DNA of 59,803 nt from Methanothermococcus sp. (GTDB lineage: Archaea > AGJL01 > Methanococci > Methanococcales > Methanococcaceae). Both the position numbers and the translations under genes were made by a program. Under the pieces are notes generated by a model. The model was not told where the DNA came from. It saw nothing but the letters and a program-made list of their open reading frames with translations, and searched no databases. The stretch is taken from contig NZ_WAKW01000012.1 of NCBI RefSeq assembly GCF_015523155.1, forward strand, positions 1 to 59,803, written 5' to 3'. Positions 20,913-30,433 of this stretch are shown here, one piece after another (the first letter of the stretch is position 1; each line of letters starts with the position of its first letter).

Positions 20913-21755
20913 ATGAAATGTGAATTATGGTTTTCAGAATATCAAACAAAGGCACTTAAATTATCCACAAAAGTAAAGGATGTATTATATACTGGAAATT
21001 CAGAATATCAGGAGATTCAGATATTGGATACCGAGGAATTTGGGAGAGCTCTCATATTAGACAACACATATCAAACAACAGAAAGGGACGAATTTATATA
21101 CCATGAGTTAATATCCCACCCTGCATTATTTACACACCCAAATCCAAAAAAGGTATTGGTAATTGGAGGAGGAGACGGCGGAACAGTTAGGGAAGTTGTT
21201 AAACACGAGACTGTTGAAAAGGTTGATTTTGTAGAGCTCGATGAAAAAGTTGTTGAGGTGTGTAAAAAATACATGCCAACATTGAGCTGTGAAATCGACA
21301 ATGAAAAGGTAAATACCATATTCACAGATGGAATAAAGTATGTTGCTGAAACCGAGGAAAAATACGATGTAATTATTGTGGATTGTCCTGACCCAGTTGG
21401 ACCTGCAAAAGGACTATTTGAAAAAGAATTTTATAAAAATGTATATAAATGTTTAACAGATGATGGAGTGATGGTTCAGCAGACAGAAAGCCCACTGTTT
21501 AATAAAGATTTAATAAAAGATATTCAGACCTACTTAAAAGAAGCTGGATTTAACATAATCAAACCATTGGTATATGCCATTCCAACATACCCGAGTGGAT
21601 TTTGGAGTTTCACATTAGCTTCAAAGAAATATAATCCATTGGAAGTTCCATCTGAAAAAATTAAAGAAAAACTTAATAATATGGAAACAAAATACTATGA
21701 CGAAGATGTTCATAAGGGCGTATTTTTGGCAGTTCCTAAATTTTTAAAGGAATAA
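20913..21755 (+). CDS. speE: Spermidine synthase (polyamine aminopropyltransferase)
   Basis: This 280-residue aminopropyltransferase transfers the aminopropyl group of decarboxylated AdoMet to putrescine or agmatine. Motifs are VLVIGGGDGGTVREVVKH (near 86-103), VDFVELDEKVVEVC, and IIVDCPDPVGPAKGLF with the catalytic Asp. A short N-terminal beta domain precedes the Rossmann domain. AGAGGGAT precedes the ATG. T runs between speD and speE (about 20850-20893) might separate the two transcripts. Confidence 0.96.
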   Translation: MKCELWFSEYQTKALKLSTKVKDVLYTGNSEYQEIQILDTEEFGRALILDNTYQTTERDEFIYHELISHPALFTHPNPKKVLVIGGGDGGTVREVVKHETVEKVDFVELDEKVVEVCKKYMPTLSCEIDNEKVNTIFTDGIKYVAETEEKYDVIIVDCPDPVGPAKGLFEKEFYKNVYKCLTDDGVMVQQTESPLFNKDLIKDIQTYLKEAGFNIIKPLVYAIPTYPSGFWSFTLASKKYNPLEVPSEKIKEKLNNMETKYYDEDVHKGVFLAVPKFLKE

Positions 21756-21771
21756 TAATTAATTTTAAATT

Positions 21772-22170
21772 TTATTTATTTATATCCAATTCCTTTAAAA
21801 CTTCGTCTAAATCAACATTTACAGGTTCAGAGAACTTTATTACATCTTCTTTTTCATCATTATATCTTGGAATTATATGAAAATGAACATGAGGGACTTC
21901 CTGTCCTGCTATTGGTTTATTATTATTTAATATATTATAACCATCAGGATTGAGTGATTTTAATATATCAACAACTTTTTTAATAGTTTTTGTCAGATTT
22001 ACAGCAGTTTCTTCTGGGAGCTCATCAAATGTTTCATAGTGTTCCTTTGGTATCACAAGGGTATGTCCCTTACTTCTTGGATTTATATCTAAAAACGCCA
22101 GAGTATTTTCGTCCTCATATATTATTTTTGCAGGAATTTCTTTATTCACTATTTTGCAAAATATACACAT
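21772..22170 (-). CDS. HIT family hydrolase
   Basis: This 132-residue histidine-triad protein has CIFCKIVNKEIPA at the N terminus (zinc-type Cys pair), LAFLDINPRSKGHTLVIPK in the middle and the catalytic PHVHFHIIPR near residue 95. Family members hydrolyse AMP derivatives such as adenosine phosphoramidates or aminoacyl-AMP; the substrate here is unknown. GGGTGAT precedes the ATG at 22170. The longer frame adds 19 hydrophobic residues from AT-rich DNA and is not credible. Confidence 0.93.
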   Translation of the reverse strand: MCIFCKIVNKEIPAKIIYEDENTLAFLDINPRSKGHTLVIPKEHYETFDELPEETAVNLTKTIKKVVDILKSLNPDGYNILNNNKPIAGQEVPHVHFHIIPRYNDEKEDVIKFSEPVNVDLDEVLKELDINK

Positions 22171-22312
22171 AACATCACCCATCATTTTGATAATAATTTG
22201 TAAATAACTATATATATAAATAACCACTTAATATCTCCACCGATAAAAAGATATTATTTTAAATTAAATATAATAAAATAGCAAAATAAAAGATAAAATA
22301 GAAGGTGAAATC

Positions 22313-22621
22313 GTGCATAATCATAGTCCAGAACAACCTACAAGAGTTAGAACCCCAAGAAAAGACCAAAATGAAATTTTAGGAGTAATCGAACAGATGT
22401 TAGGAGCCAGTAGGGTTAGAATAAGATGTATGGATGGAAAAACAAGAATGGGTAGAATACCTGGAAAATTAAAAAGAAAAATATGGGTAAGAGAAGGAGA
22501 TGTTGTAATAGTGGTCCCTTGGGAAGTTCAGTCTGATGAAAAATGTGATATAATATGGAGATACACAAAAGGACAGGTTAGCTGGTTAGCTAAAAAAGGA
22601 TACTTAAAAGAGCTGTATTAA
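22313..22621 (+). CDS. eif1A: Translation initiation factor aIF1A
   Basis: This 102-residue OB-fold factor binds the 30S A site and promotes initiator tRNA placement. The sequence has [20 protein letters not shown], the RNA-binding core [18 protein letters not shown], and [10 protein letters not shown]. The start is GTG with GGTGAAA about 4 bases upstream. It heads the group aIF1A-RIO1-KH, an order widely kept in archaea and linked to small-subunit assembly. Confidence 0.97.
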   Translation: MHNHSPEQPTRVRTPRKDQNEILGVIEQMLGASRVRIRCMDGKTRMGRIPGKLKRKIWVREGDVVIVVPWEVQSDEKCDIIWRYTKGQVSWLAKKGYLKELY

Positions 22622-22631
22622 CTGTGATAGG

Positions 22632-23507
22632 ATGAATAAACAGCAAAATAATAATAGTAATAATAATAGCAATAACAACAAAAAAAATAACGATATGTCA
22701 GGATTAAAACACGAAAAACTTTTAGATAGGGAATATCAGAAAAAAATAGTGGAAAGAAAAAAAAGGTTTTTAGAAGATTTAAAAACAGAAGATGGAGTGT
22801 TCGATAATAGAACTCTTTTAACACTTCACGGATTATTGAATGGAAAGCATGTTGATGAATTTCTTGGAATAATCAACTCTGGAAAGGAATCAATAGTTTT
22901 TTCAGCAATTAAGGAAAACAAATATTTTGCTGTAAAAGTATATAGAGTTTCCACATGTGATTTTAAAACCATGTGGAAATATATTCAAGGAGACCCAAGA
23001 TTCCATTTAAGGAAGAGCTCTACAAGACAAATCATACATGCATGGGTTGAGAAAGAATATAGAAATTTAAAAAGAGCAAATAACTATGTAAATAGCCCTA
23101 AGGCATTATTAAGAAGGGAAAACATACTTCTTATGGAGCTCATAAGTGATGATAATGGAGGAGCTCCTTCACCAAGATTAAAAGATGCTGTCAATGTTGA
23201 TTATAGCAAATTTTATGAATTAATAAGAGAGGACTTAAAAACACTTTATAATGATGCCCAGCTTGTTCATGGGGATTTATCAGAATATAACATATTGGTT
23301 AAGGATAACGAACCGGTATATATTGACTTTTCACAGGGCGTTGTTGTTCAGCATCCATTATCAAAATCCCTTTTAATTAGAGATATAAAGAATATCTGTA
23401 ATTTCTTTAAAAGAAAAGGAGTAGCATGCGATTATAAAAAATTATATAAATACATCACAGGAGAGGAGCTCCAACCAATAGATGAGGAGCTCGCAAATAA
23501 CTACTAA
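22632..23507 (+). CDS. rio1: RIO1-type serine protein kinase
   Basis: This 291-residue RIO1 kinase/ATPase acts in late 30S subunit maturation. The kinase core has the P-loop-like GIINSGKESIVFSA (near 79-92), the ATP lysine in YFAVKVYR, LVHGDLSEYNIL with the catalytic Asp, and the metal-binding VYIDFSQGV. The first 20 residues are an Asn-rich low-complexity run. It starts 10 bases after the aIF1A stop, after GTGATAG, and precedes the KH-domain gene. Confidence 0.95.
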   Translation: MNKQQNNNSNNNSNNNKKNNDMSGLKHEKLLDREYQKKIVERKKRFLEDLKTEDGVFDNRTLLTLHGLLNGKHVDEFLGIINSGKESIVFSAIKENKYFAVKVYRVSTCDFKTMWKYIQGDPRFHLRKSSTRQIIHAWVEKEYRNLKRANNYVNSPKALLRRENILLMELISDDNGGAPSPRLKDAVNVDYSKFYELIREDLKTLYNDAQLVHGDLSEYNILVKDNEPVYIDFSQGVVVQHPLSKSLLIRDIKNICNFFKRKGVACDYKKLYKYITGEELQPIDEELANNY

Positions 23508-23648
23508 ATACTATTAAAATTAAATAAAATAAATAAAATAATATTTTATTATATATTATGTATTATATATTATAAATTACTTCATATTATTTTTAAGTTA
23601 TTTTATCAAAATTTTAATTAATATTATAAAGATGTAAAATGTGAGATT

Positions 23649-24209
23649 ATGGATATGGAAGGAAATATCGAAGTTTTAAAAATCCCAAAAGATAGAATTG
23701 GGGTTTTAGTTGGTAAAAAAGGAGAGACTAAAAATAAAATCGAGAAAGAATTGGGTGTAGAGATAGAGATAGACGAAGACGGCGAGATTACAGTATATTC
23801 CACAGAAGAGATGAAAGACCCATTGGCAACATGGAAAGCGAGAGACATTGTTAGAGCAGTTGGAAGAGGATTCAATCCAGAGAAAGCTTTAAAATTAGTT
23901 TCAGACGATTATATTCTTGAAATAATTGATATTACTGACTACGCACATTCAGATAATGCCATTAGGAGACTTAAAGGAAGAGTAATAGGCAGTGGTGGAA
24001 AATCAAGAAGATATATTGAGGACTTAACAGATACGGATATATCTATTTATGGAAAAACCATTGCCATACTTGGAGAATATGAACCTGTCCAAATAGCAAA
24101 AGAAGCAGTATCTATGATTCTAAGAGGTTCTTCTCATGCCAAGATGTATAAATATCTTGAAAGACATAGACAAGACATTAAAAGAAGAGAGTTAGAGCTC
24201 TGGAAATAA
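23649..24209 (+). CDS. KH-domain ribosome biogenesis protein (Pno1/Dim2-like)
   Basis: This 186-residue protein has two KH domains: the first with IPKDRIGVLVGKKGETKNKIE (residues about 12-32, degenerate), and the second with the GxxG loop in GRVIGSGGKSRRYIE near 115-129. It is the archaeal counterpart of eukaryotic Pno1/Dim2, which binds the 3' end of small-subunit rRNA. Genomic pairing with RIO1 and aIF1A supports a small-subunit assembly role. GTGAG precedes the ATG. Confidence 0.93.
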   Translation: MDMEGNIEVLKIPKDRIGVLVGKKGETKNKIEKELGVEIEIDEDGEITVYSTEEMKDPLATWKARDIVRAVGRGFNPEKALKLVSDDYILEIIDITDYAHSDNAIRRLKGRVIGSGGKSRRYIEDLTDTDISIYGKTIAILGEYEPVQIAKEAVSMILRGSSHAKMYKYLERHRQDIKRRELELWK

Positions 24210-24234
24210 CTAAATAATTATAAAAATAACTATT

Positions 24235-24365
24235 TGCATAATGGTATATGTTGGTGGTAATTATGCAATTGGATGCTTTTCAGTCAATAGCAAAAGTAAG
24301 TATTATTTTATATATCGAATATTATATAAATAATTTTTCGGCTTTTTAGTCATGCGACCACCAAA
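24235..24365 (+). ncRNA. Possible structured RNA or small-ORF transcript after the KH gene
   Basis: TTGCATAAT (24235-24243) and ATTATGCAA (24261-24269) form a perfect 9-bp inverted repeat with a 17-base loop. Part of that loop, TTGGTGGT (24252-24259), is perfectly complementary to ACCACCAA 99 bases downstream (24358-24365), so a pseudoknot or alternative pairing is possible. The same GGTGG also looks like a ribosome binding site for a 28-codon frame starting at 24264. Either a regulatory RNA or a small mRNA is possible. Confidence 0.35.
24264..24350 (+). CDS. Possible 28-residue small protein
   Basis: The ATG is preceded at the ideal 5-base distance by GGTGG, the strongest start signal type in this genome, and the frame runs 28 codons to TAG. 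The peptide begins MQLDAFQSIAKV and continues with a hydrophobic and aromatic stretch (SIILYIEYYINNF), so it could associate with membrane. No family is recognised. The initiation region would be sequestered by the inverted repeat described for 24235-24365. Confidence 0.3.
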
Positions 24366-24377
24366 TTAAGAAACGAT

Positions 24378-25160
24378 TTATCCCTTCTTTTCCTTTCGGA
24401 GCTCTTTTATTCTTTTTATCATAAGACCTTCGTCTTCCTGAACACCTTCGATTATTTTAATTTTTTTTCCTTTTTCTTCCCCGTCAATTGCTTTAAAATC
24501 AATTAATTTTAATATTGGAGATTTTAAATTCCTATCGAAAGGTTTATCTAAAAATTTCTTTCCAACAACATAAACCTCTGCACTTACATCTCTTGAAGCC
24601 TTTGGCTTCGTAGTTTGAACCTTTTTAAAGTAATTTTTTAAGAGGGCTATATAGTCATTAAATAAACTACCTTGAAATACTTTAACAACAAAATTTCCAT
24701 CCTTTTTTAATAATTTTGTGGCAGTCATAAGTGCTATTGTAGTTAGTTCTATGGACCTTGCATGGTCTCTTTCCCAAACTCCACTTATATTAGGGGAAGC
24801 ATCACAAATTACAGTATCAGCTTTTGAGGGCATGAGCTCCGCGAGCTTTTCAATTGTTTCCTTTTTGGTCATATCTCCTTTAATTGCCACTACATTTTCA
24901 TATTTCAAAGGCTTTACGGCTTGTAAATCTACACCTGCCACAAATCCGCCTTCTCCTACAATATTTCTTGCCGCCTGCAACCATCCACCTGGGGCACATC
25001 CTAAATCAACCACTACATTATTCTCTTTTATGATATTGAATTTTTCATTTAATTGAAGAAGTTTGTATGATGCTCTGGAACGATATTTGTTTTTCTTTGC
25101 AAGTTTGTAATAAAAATCTTTTTTTCTCTGTAAGAGCCATCTTTTGTCTTTTTTTCCCAT
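24378..25160 (-). CDS. rlmE: 23S rRNA (uridine-2'-O)-methyltransferase RlmE/FtsJ
   Basis: This 260-residue FtsJ-family 2'-O-methyltransferase has the K-D-K-E catalytic tetrad region: [13 protein letters not shown] with Lys, [14 protein letters not shown] as the SAM motif near 48-61, [10 protein letters not shown] with Asp, and FVVKVFQG with Lys. A C-terminal tail of about 60 residues resembles the TRAM-like extension of archaeal homologues. The start at 25160 follows GTGAT; a GTG nine bases upstream is part of that site. Confidence 0.93.
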   Translation of the reverse strand: MGKKDKRWLLQRKKDFYYKLAKKNKYRSRASYKLLQLNEKFNIIKENNVVVDLGCAPGGWLQAARNIVGEGGFVAGVDLQAVKPLKYENVVAIKGDMTKKETIEKLAELMPSKADTVICDASPNISGVWERDHARSIELTTIALMTATKLLKKDGNFVVKVFQGSLFNDYIALLKNYFKKVQTTKPKASRDVSAEVYVVGKKFLDKPFDRNLKSPILKLIDFKAIDGEEKGKKIKIIEGVQEDEGLMIKRIKELRKEKKG

Positions 25161-25263
25161 AATTATCACATAAAAATTTTCTATTTTTATTTATTTTATA
25201 TTATATATTCCTTTAATTTAAAAACTATTTTATTTGTTAATTTAAATTTTTGAAATAAAAAGC

Positions 25264-25271
25264 TTTATATA
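25264..25271 (+). promoter_or_regulatory. TATA box of the nif operon
   Basis: TTTATATA preceded by an A-rich AAAAAGC (BRE-like) lies about 38 bases before the first NrpR-type operator. Transcription would start near 25290-25296, so both operators fall just downstream of the start, the arrangement known for the nifH promoter of Methanococcus maripaludis. The leader is then about 150 bases long. Confidence 0.6.
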
Positions 25272-25301
25272 TGATAAACCCATAAGGAATGTTGTGAAAC
25301 A

Positions 25302-25315
25302 GGAAATATACTTCC
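25302..25315 (+). promoter_or_regulatory. NrpR operator 1 of nif
   Basis: GGAAATATACTTCC is an exact GGAA-N6-TTCC inverted repeat. In methanococci this is the site bound by the repressor NrpR, released by 2-oxoglutarate on nitrogen limitation. It lies just after the expected transcription start of nifH. Confidence 0.85.
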
Positions 25316-25334
25316 TTATGAATATGATAACATA

Positions 25335-25348
25335 GGAATTATATTTCC
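25335..25348 (+). promoter_or_regulatory. NrpR operator 2 of nif
   Basis: GGAATTATATTTCC is a second exact GGAA-N6-TTCC site, its centre 33 bases (about three helical turns) from the first. The tandem pair with equal helical phase fits cooperative repression by an NrpR oligomer, as established for the M. maripaludis nif promoter. Confidence 0.85.
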
Positions 25349-25360
25349 TAAATTTAATAA

Positions 25361-26299
<939 letters not shown>

Positions 26300-26388
26300 A
26301 AATTATCTAAATATTAAATATTTCTTTAAAATTTTAAAAATCTTAAATCTAATAAAAATTTAATTTAAAATTAAAAAAGGGTGAAAAA

Positions 26389-26706
26389 ATGAAATTATTA
26401 AAAGCTATTGTTAGGCCTGAAAAAGTAGATGATGTAGTAGATGCTCTTGAAGAAGCTGGATATCCTGCTTTCACAAAATTAAATGTAGTAGGTAGGGGAA
26501 AACAGGGTGGATTACAGGTTGGAGAAATATACTATGATGAATTACCTAAAACACTTTTATTACTCGCTATAAATGATGATGAAGTGGATGAGGTTGTAGG
26601 TGTTATTAAGTCTTCTGCATTAACGGGAAATTTTGGAGATGGAAAAATATTTATTCAACCTTTGGAAGAGGCATACACCATTAGAACAGGAGAAAAGGGA
26701 ATTTAA
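26389..26706 (+). CDS. nifI1: PII-like nitrogen switch-off protein NifI1
   Basis: This 105-residue PII-family (GlnB-like) protein is found inside archaeal nif operons. With NifI2 it forms the complex that binds NifDK and switches nitrogenase off when ammonia appears, and is released by 2-oxoglutarate and ATP. The start MKLLKAIVRPEKVDDVVDAL, a shortened T-loop (VGRGKQGGLQVGEIYYDELPK) and the end GDGKIFIQPLEEAYTIRTGE are typical. GGTGAAA precedes the ATG. Confidence 0.96.
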   Translation: MKLLKAIVRPEKVDDVVDALEEAGYPAFTKLNVVGRGKQGGLQVGEIYYDELPKTLLLLAINDDEVDEVVGVIKSSALTGNFGDGKIFIQPLEEAYTIRTGEKGI

Positions 26707-26723
26707 ATAATAAGGGTGAAAGT

Positions 26724-27110
26724 GTGAAAGAAATAATAGCAGTAATAAGACCAAACCATGTAAAAAAAACCATAGATGCCCTTTCCAGTGTGGGATTTCC
26801 TGCAATGACCATGGCAGAATGTTTTGGTAGGGGAAAACAGAAAGGATATTTTGCAGCCAATATGCCAGATGTAGTGGATATGGAAAAGGTAATAAAAGAA
26901 GGAGAAAAAATGGGTTTATATTTAAAATACATTCCTAAAAGGTTAATTTCTGTGGTTGTTGAGGATGGAGATGTCCCATTGGTTATTGGCTTAATTATGA
27001 AGGTTAATAGAACTGGAAAACACGGTGATGGAAAAATATTCGTTTTACCAACAGAAGAAGCCGTAAGAATTAGAACAGGAGAAACAGGAGAAATAGCAAT
27101 TGGGAATTAA
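26724..27110 (+). CDS. nifI2: PII-like nitrogen switch-off protein NifI2
   Basis: This 128-residue partner of NifI1 starts at GTG (26724) after GGTGAAA, 17 bases behind nifI1. It has the PII fold with MKEIIAVIRPNHVKKTIDAL, an enlarged T-loop after CFGRGKQKGYFAANMPDV, and the C-terminal GDGKIFVLPTEEAVRIRTGE. The longer T-loop is characteristic of NifI2, which carries the contact with the NifDK complex. Confidence 0.96.
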   Translation: MKEIIAVIRPNHVKKTIDALSSVGFPAMTMAECFGRGKQKGYFAANMPDVVDMEKVIKEGEKMGLYLKYIPKRLISVVVEDGDVPLVIGLIMKVNRTGKHGDGKIFVLPTEEAVRIRTGETGEIAIGN

Positions 27111-27159
27111 AATAAAATATAAATAAAATATAAAAAATAATTAATAAAAAGGTGAAATA

Positions 27160-28590
27160 ATGCCTTATGTATTACTGGATTGTGATAAACCAATCCCTGA
27201 AAGAATGAAACATACCTATGTATTTGACCCAGAAGAAAAGATAATCCCGGCATGTAATATAAACACAGTTCCAGGAGATATGACCGAAAGAGGTTGCGCA
27301 TTTGCAGGAGCTCGTGGTGTGGTTGGAGGACCTATTAAAGATGTAATTCACATGATACATGGACCAGTTGGTTGTGCATTTTACACATGGGGAACGAGAA
27401 GAAATTTATCCGATAATGAATTGCATAGAAGATACTGTTGGACTACGGATATGCAAGAATCAGATATTGTTTATGGTGGAGAAAAAACCTTAGAAAAAAC
27501 ATGTATGGAAGCCTTTGAAGAATTTCCACAAGCTAATGGTATGATAATATATACCAACTGTCCTACGGCACTTATTGGAGATAACATAGATGCAGTAGCT
27601 AAGAAAGTTGAAGAACATGTGAAAAAACCAGTATTTCCAATGAATTGTCCTGGATTCGCAGGAGTATCTCAGTCAAAAGGGCACCATGTATTTAACACCA
27701 TGTTTTACAGATGGTTAAAAAAAGAGAGAAAATTATTTCCTGAAAAATGTTTAAAAGAAGAGGATAAAACCCCATACGATGTTGCATTAATTGGAGACTA
27801 CAACATGGATTGGGATGTTGCTGTAATTAACAATTTATTGGAAAGAATTGGAGTAAGGAATGTGGTAACATTTACAGGAAATGCTTCAATAAATGATTTA
27901 TTTAAACTACCTGATGTGAAGTTGAATGTTGTCCATTGCCAAAGGTCTGCTGAATATATTGCCCATATGATTAAAGATGGATTTGATATACCATTTACAA
28001 GAGTTTCATTCTTTGGAATAAATCAAACAGCAGAGGCTTTATACAATATAGCCGAAAAATTGGATATTCCAAAGGAAAAAGTGGATAAAGTAATTGAAGA
28101 AGAATTGGCAGCAATAAAAGAAAAATTGGATTTCTATAAATCAAAACTTGAAGGTAAAAAATGTATGGTTTATGTTGGCGGTCCAAGAACTTGGCACTGG
28201 GTTAGAGCCATGAAAGAACTTGGAGTGGAATATGTAGTGGCCTGTTGTACATTCTCACACGACGATGACTATGAAAAATTAAACAGCAACTTTAAAAAAG
28301 CAGGTTTAAATGATATTCTTGTAATAGATGCTCCAAACGAACCAGAGTTAGAAGAAGCAGCGGAGTTATATAAACCTGATTTTATGCTTGTAGGATTGAA
28401 AGAAAGGTACTTGTTTAGAAAATTTGGAATACCTACAATAAATTCACACAGTTATGAAGAAGGGCCTTATGCAGGATTTAGAGGATTCGTGAATTTTGCA
28501 AGGGATATTTATAAAGCTGTTTGCCACCCAGTCTGGAGTACAATCCAAGAAAAAGAGGCTAAATTTGAAGAGTATAAGGTGAAACAATGA
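27160..28590 (+). CDS. nifD: Nitrogenase molybdenum-iron protein alpha chain
   Basis: This 476-residue subunit has P-cluster ligands Cys46, Cys72 and Cys134 (ERGCAFAG, GPVGCAFYTW, YTNCPTALIGD). FeMo-cofactor ligands are Cys260 (VVHCQRS) and His430 (TINSHSYEEGPYAGF), matching Azotobacter Cys275 and His442. The Gln171/His175 pair in VSQSKGHH is kept. All residues for an active Mo nitrogenase are present. GGTGAAA precedes the ATG. The stop overlaps the nifK ATG (ATGA). Confidence 0.97.
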   Translation: MPYVLLDCDKPIPERMKHTYVFDPEEKIIPACNINTVPGDMTERGCAFAGARGVVGGPIKDVIHMIHGPVGCAFYTWGTRRNLSDNELHRRYCWTTDMQESDIVYGGEKTLEKTCMEAFEEFPQANGMIIYTNCPTALIGDNIDAVAKKVEEHVKKPVFPMNCPGFAGVSQSKGHHVFNTMFYRWLKKERKLFPEKCLKEEDKTPYDVALIGDYNMDWDVAVINNLLERIGVRNVVTFTGNASINDLFKLPDVKLNVVHCQRSAEYIAHMIKDGFDIPFTRVSFFGINQTAEALYNIAEKLDIPKEKVDKVIEEELAAIKEKLDFYKSKLEGKKCMVYVGGPRTWHWVRAMKELGVEYVVACCTFSHDDDYEKLNSNFKKAGLNDILVIDAPNEPELEEAAELYKPDFMLVGLKERYLFRKFGIPTINSHSYEEGPYAGFRGFVNFARDIYKAVCHPVWSTIQEKEAKFEEYKVKQ

Positions 28591-30002
28591 GTGATACTGA
28601 AACTAATAATTGTGGTGGGATAAATTATGTTAAAAAAACCAGAAAAGGAACAATAAATCCAAACAAAATATGTCAGCCAATTGGAGCTATGTGGGCAACA
28701 CTGGGAGTTTGTGAAGCAATTCCATTTATTCAAGGAGGACAGGGTTGCACAACCTATGCAAGATATCAGTTTGCAAGGCATTTTAGAGAACCTGCACCCA
28801 TTGCATCAGCATCATTTCACGAGCACGCTGCTGTTTATGGTGGTATGAAAAATCTCGTTGATGGATTGACAAATCTTGTAGCAAGATACGATCCAAAAAT
28901 AATATCTGTAATTACAACCTGTTCATCAGAAACCATAGGAGATGATATTGAATCATTTATTAGAGCTGCGAAAAAAAATATTGCAAAAGAACTCGGAGAG
29001 GAAAAGGCTGAATTGCCTGTGGTTCCTATCCATTGTCCATCTTATGTAGGAAGTCATGCCACAGGTTATGACAATGCCTCAAAGGCATTTTTAATGTATT
29101 TCGCCAAAAAAAACCCAGAGGTAGAACCTAAAAAAATAAATATAATTCCAGGATTTGGAACCAACCCAGGAGATATATTGGAAATAAAAAGAATGCTTAA
29201 AATTATGGGATTGGATGAAGGTGAAGATTTCTCAATATTGTTTGACATTAGTGAAAATCTTTACAAACCTTTAAGGTATCCTCTTGAAGAAATACTCTAT
29301 TACCCAACTGCTGGAACTAAAATTGAAGAATTTATAGATGCTGGAAATGGTAAGGCAACATTTGCATTCTGTCAATCCGCAGGTGGAGCAGGAGCCCTAC
29401 TATTAAAAAGGAAATTTAAAATACCCGATTTCTATGGGGTGCCAATAGGAATTAAAAATACCGATGATTTCCTTATAAATGTTGCAAAAATTACAGGTAA
29501 AGGGATACCTGATGAGCTTCTGGATGAAAGGGGTAAATTATTGGATGCTATTGCCGATACAGTTCATTATACGATGGATAAAAAGGTTGGTATATTTGGA
29601 GACCCTGACCAAGTAATTGCTATTACAAGATTCTGCTGTGAAATAGGTATGAAACCCGTAGTAGTTAATACTCAAACACCTTCAAGAATTTACAAGAAGG
29701 AAATGGAAAAAATTGCAAAAGAATATGGTATAAATATAGAAGTTCAATTCTCAGATCTTTGGGATTTTGAAAAATCTGTAAAAGAAAAGAATGTAGATTT
29801 ACTTATAGGTCATCCAAGAGGAGGAGTTACAATAGCAAGGGATATGGGAATTGGACTTGTTAGGACTGGATTTCCAGTATATGATAGAGTAGGTTATGCA
29901 AGATGGCCTATCATGGGATATATGGGTAGTCTAAGGTTCTTTGATGAAATTGTAAATACAATATTGGATACAAAAATCCCATGGGATGAAGTGCAGCAGT
30001 AA
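28587..30002 (+). CDS. nifK: Nitrogenase molybdenum-iron protein beta chain
   Basis: This 471-residue subunit contributes the other half of the P cluster: Cys29 (NKICQPIGA), Cys54 (GGQGCTTYA) and Cys112 (TTCSSETIGDD). It is translationally coupled to nifD by an ATGA overlap. The N terminus is short compared with bacterial NifK, as usual for the archaeal group. It is followed 11 bases later by an unrecognised 106-codon gene, not by nifE as in M. maripaludis. Confidence 0.97.
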   Translation: MSDTETNNCGGINYVKKTRKGTINPNKICQPIGAMWATLGVCEAIPFIQGGQGCTTYARYQFARHFREPAPIASASFHEHAAVYGGMKNLVDGLTNLVARYDPKIISVITTCSSETIGDDIESFIRAAKKNIAKELGEEKAELPVVPIHCPSYVGSHATGYDNASKAFLMYFAKKNPEVEPKKINIIPGFGTNPGDILEIKRMLKIMGLDEGEDFSILFDISENLYKPLRYPLEEILYYPTAGTKIEEFIDAGNGKATFAFCQSAGGAGALLLKRKFKIPDFYGVPIGIKNTDDFLINVAKITGKGIPDELLDERGKLLDAIADTVHYTMDKKVGIFGDPDQVIAITRFCCEIGMKPVVVNTQTPSRIYKKEMEKIAKEYGINIEVQFSDLWDFEKSVKEKNVDLLIGHPRGGVTIARDMGIGLVRTGFPVYDRVGYARWPIMGYMGSLRFFDEIVNTILDTKIPWDEVQQ

Positions 30003-30013
30003 AGGGTGATAAA

Positions 30014-30334
30014 ATGCCAGAGGTGAAAATTGTGAGAACTGGATACTACGATAAATACGGGAAAAAATTAAACAATGACAATGAATTTACATATATTACC
30101 TTTAACATAGGTAAGGAAGGTAAGCCAAGTAATGGTGATTTGTTTGTTCAAATTACCAATATAAAAGGAGTTCCTATTCTAGTTGCAAAATATGTATGTG
30201 ATGAATTTGGAGGTAGTTTTGAAAGGCCCGACGATATACCAAATCTCGAAGAACTTAAAAAATATGGATTATCTGAGGATTTAATTTCGGAATTAAAAGA
30301 AATATGTGTTTCAAAAGGTATAGATTGGATATAA
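30014..30334 (+). CDS. Unknown 106-residue protein in the nif operon
   Basis: I do not recognise a family. It is an acidic, apparently soluble protein: N-terminal strands (VKIVRTGYYDKYGKKL, then FTYITFNIG), a GDLFVQITN strand, FGGSFERPDD, and two helices ending KEICVSKGIDWI. It has two cysteines and no CxxC motif. It starts after AAAGGGTGAT, 11 bases from nifK, so it is co-transcribed. It lacks the typical NifX/NafY signatures. A T-rich stretch follows (30340-30376), so the operon may be weakly attenuated here. A nitrogenase-associated role is inferred from position only. Confidence 0.75.
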   Translation: MPEVKIVRTGYYDKYGKKLNNDNEFTYITFNIGKEGKPSNGDLFVQITNIKGVPILVAKYVCDEFGGSFERPDDIPNLEELKKYGLSEDLISELKEICVSKGIDWI

Positions 30335-30433
30335 GTATTAAAAATTTTTATTTATTTTAATTTTACTTTATTTTATAAATTAAAAATAAAATTTAAAAAG
30401 ATTATAAATTTAATAAATTTAATGGTGAATAAT

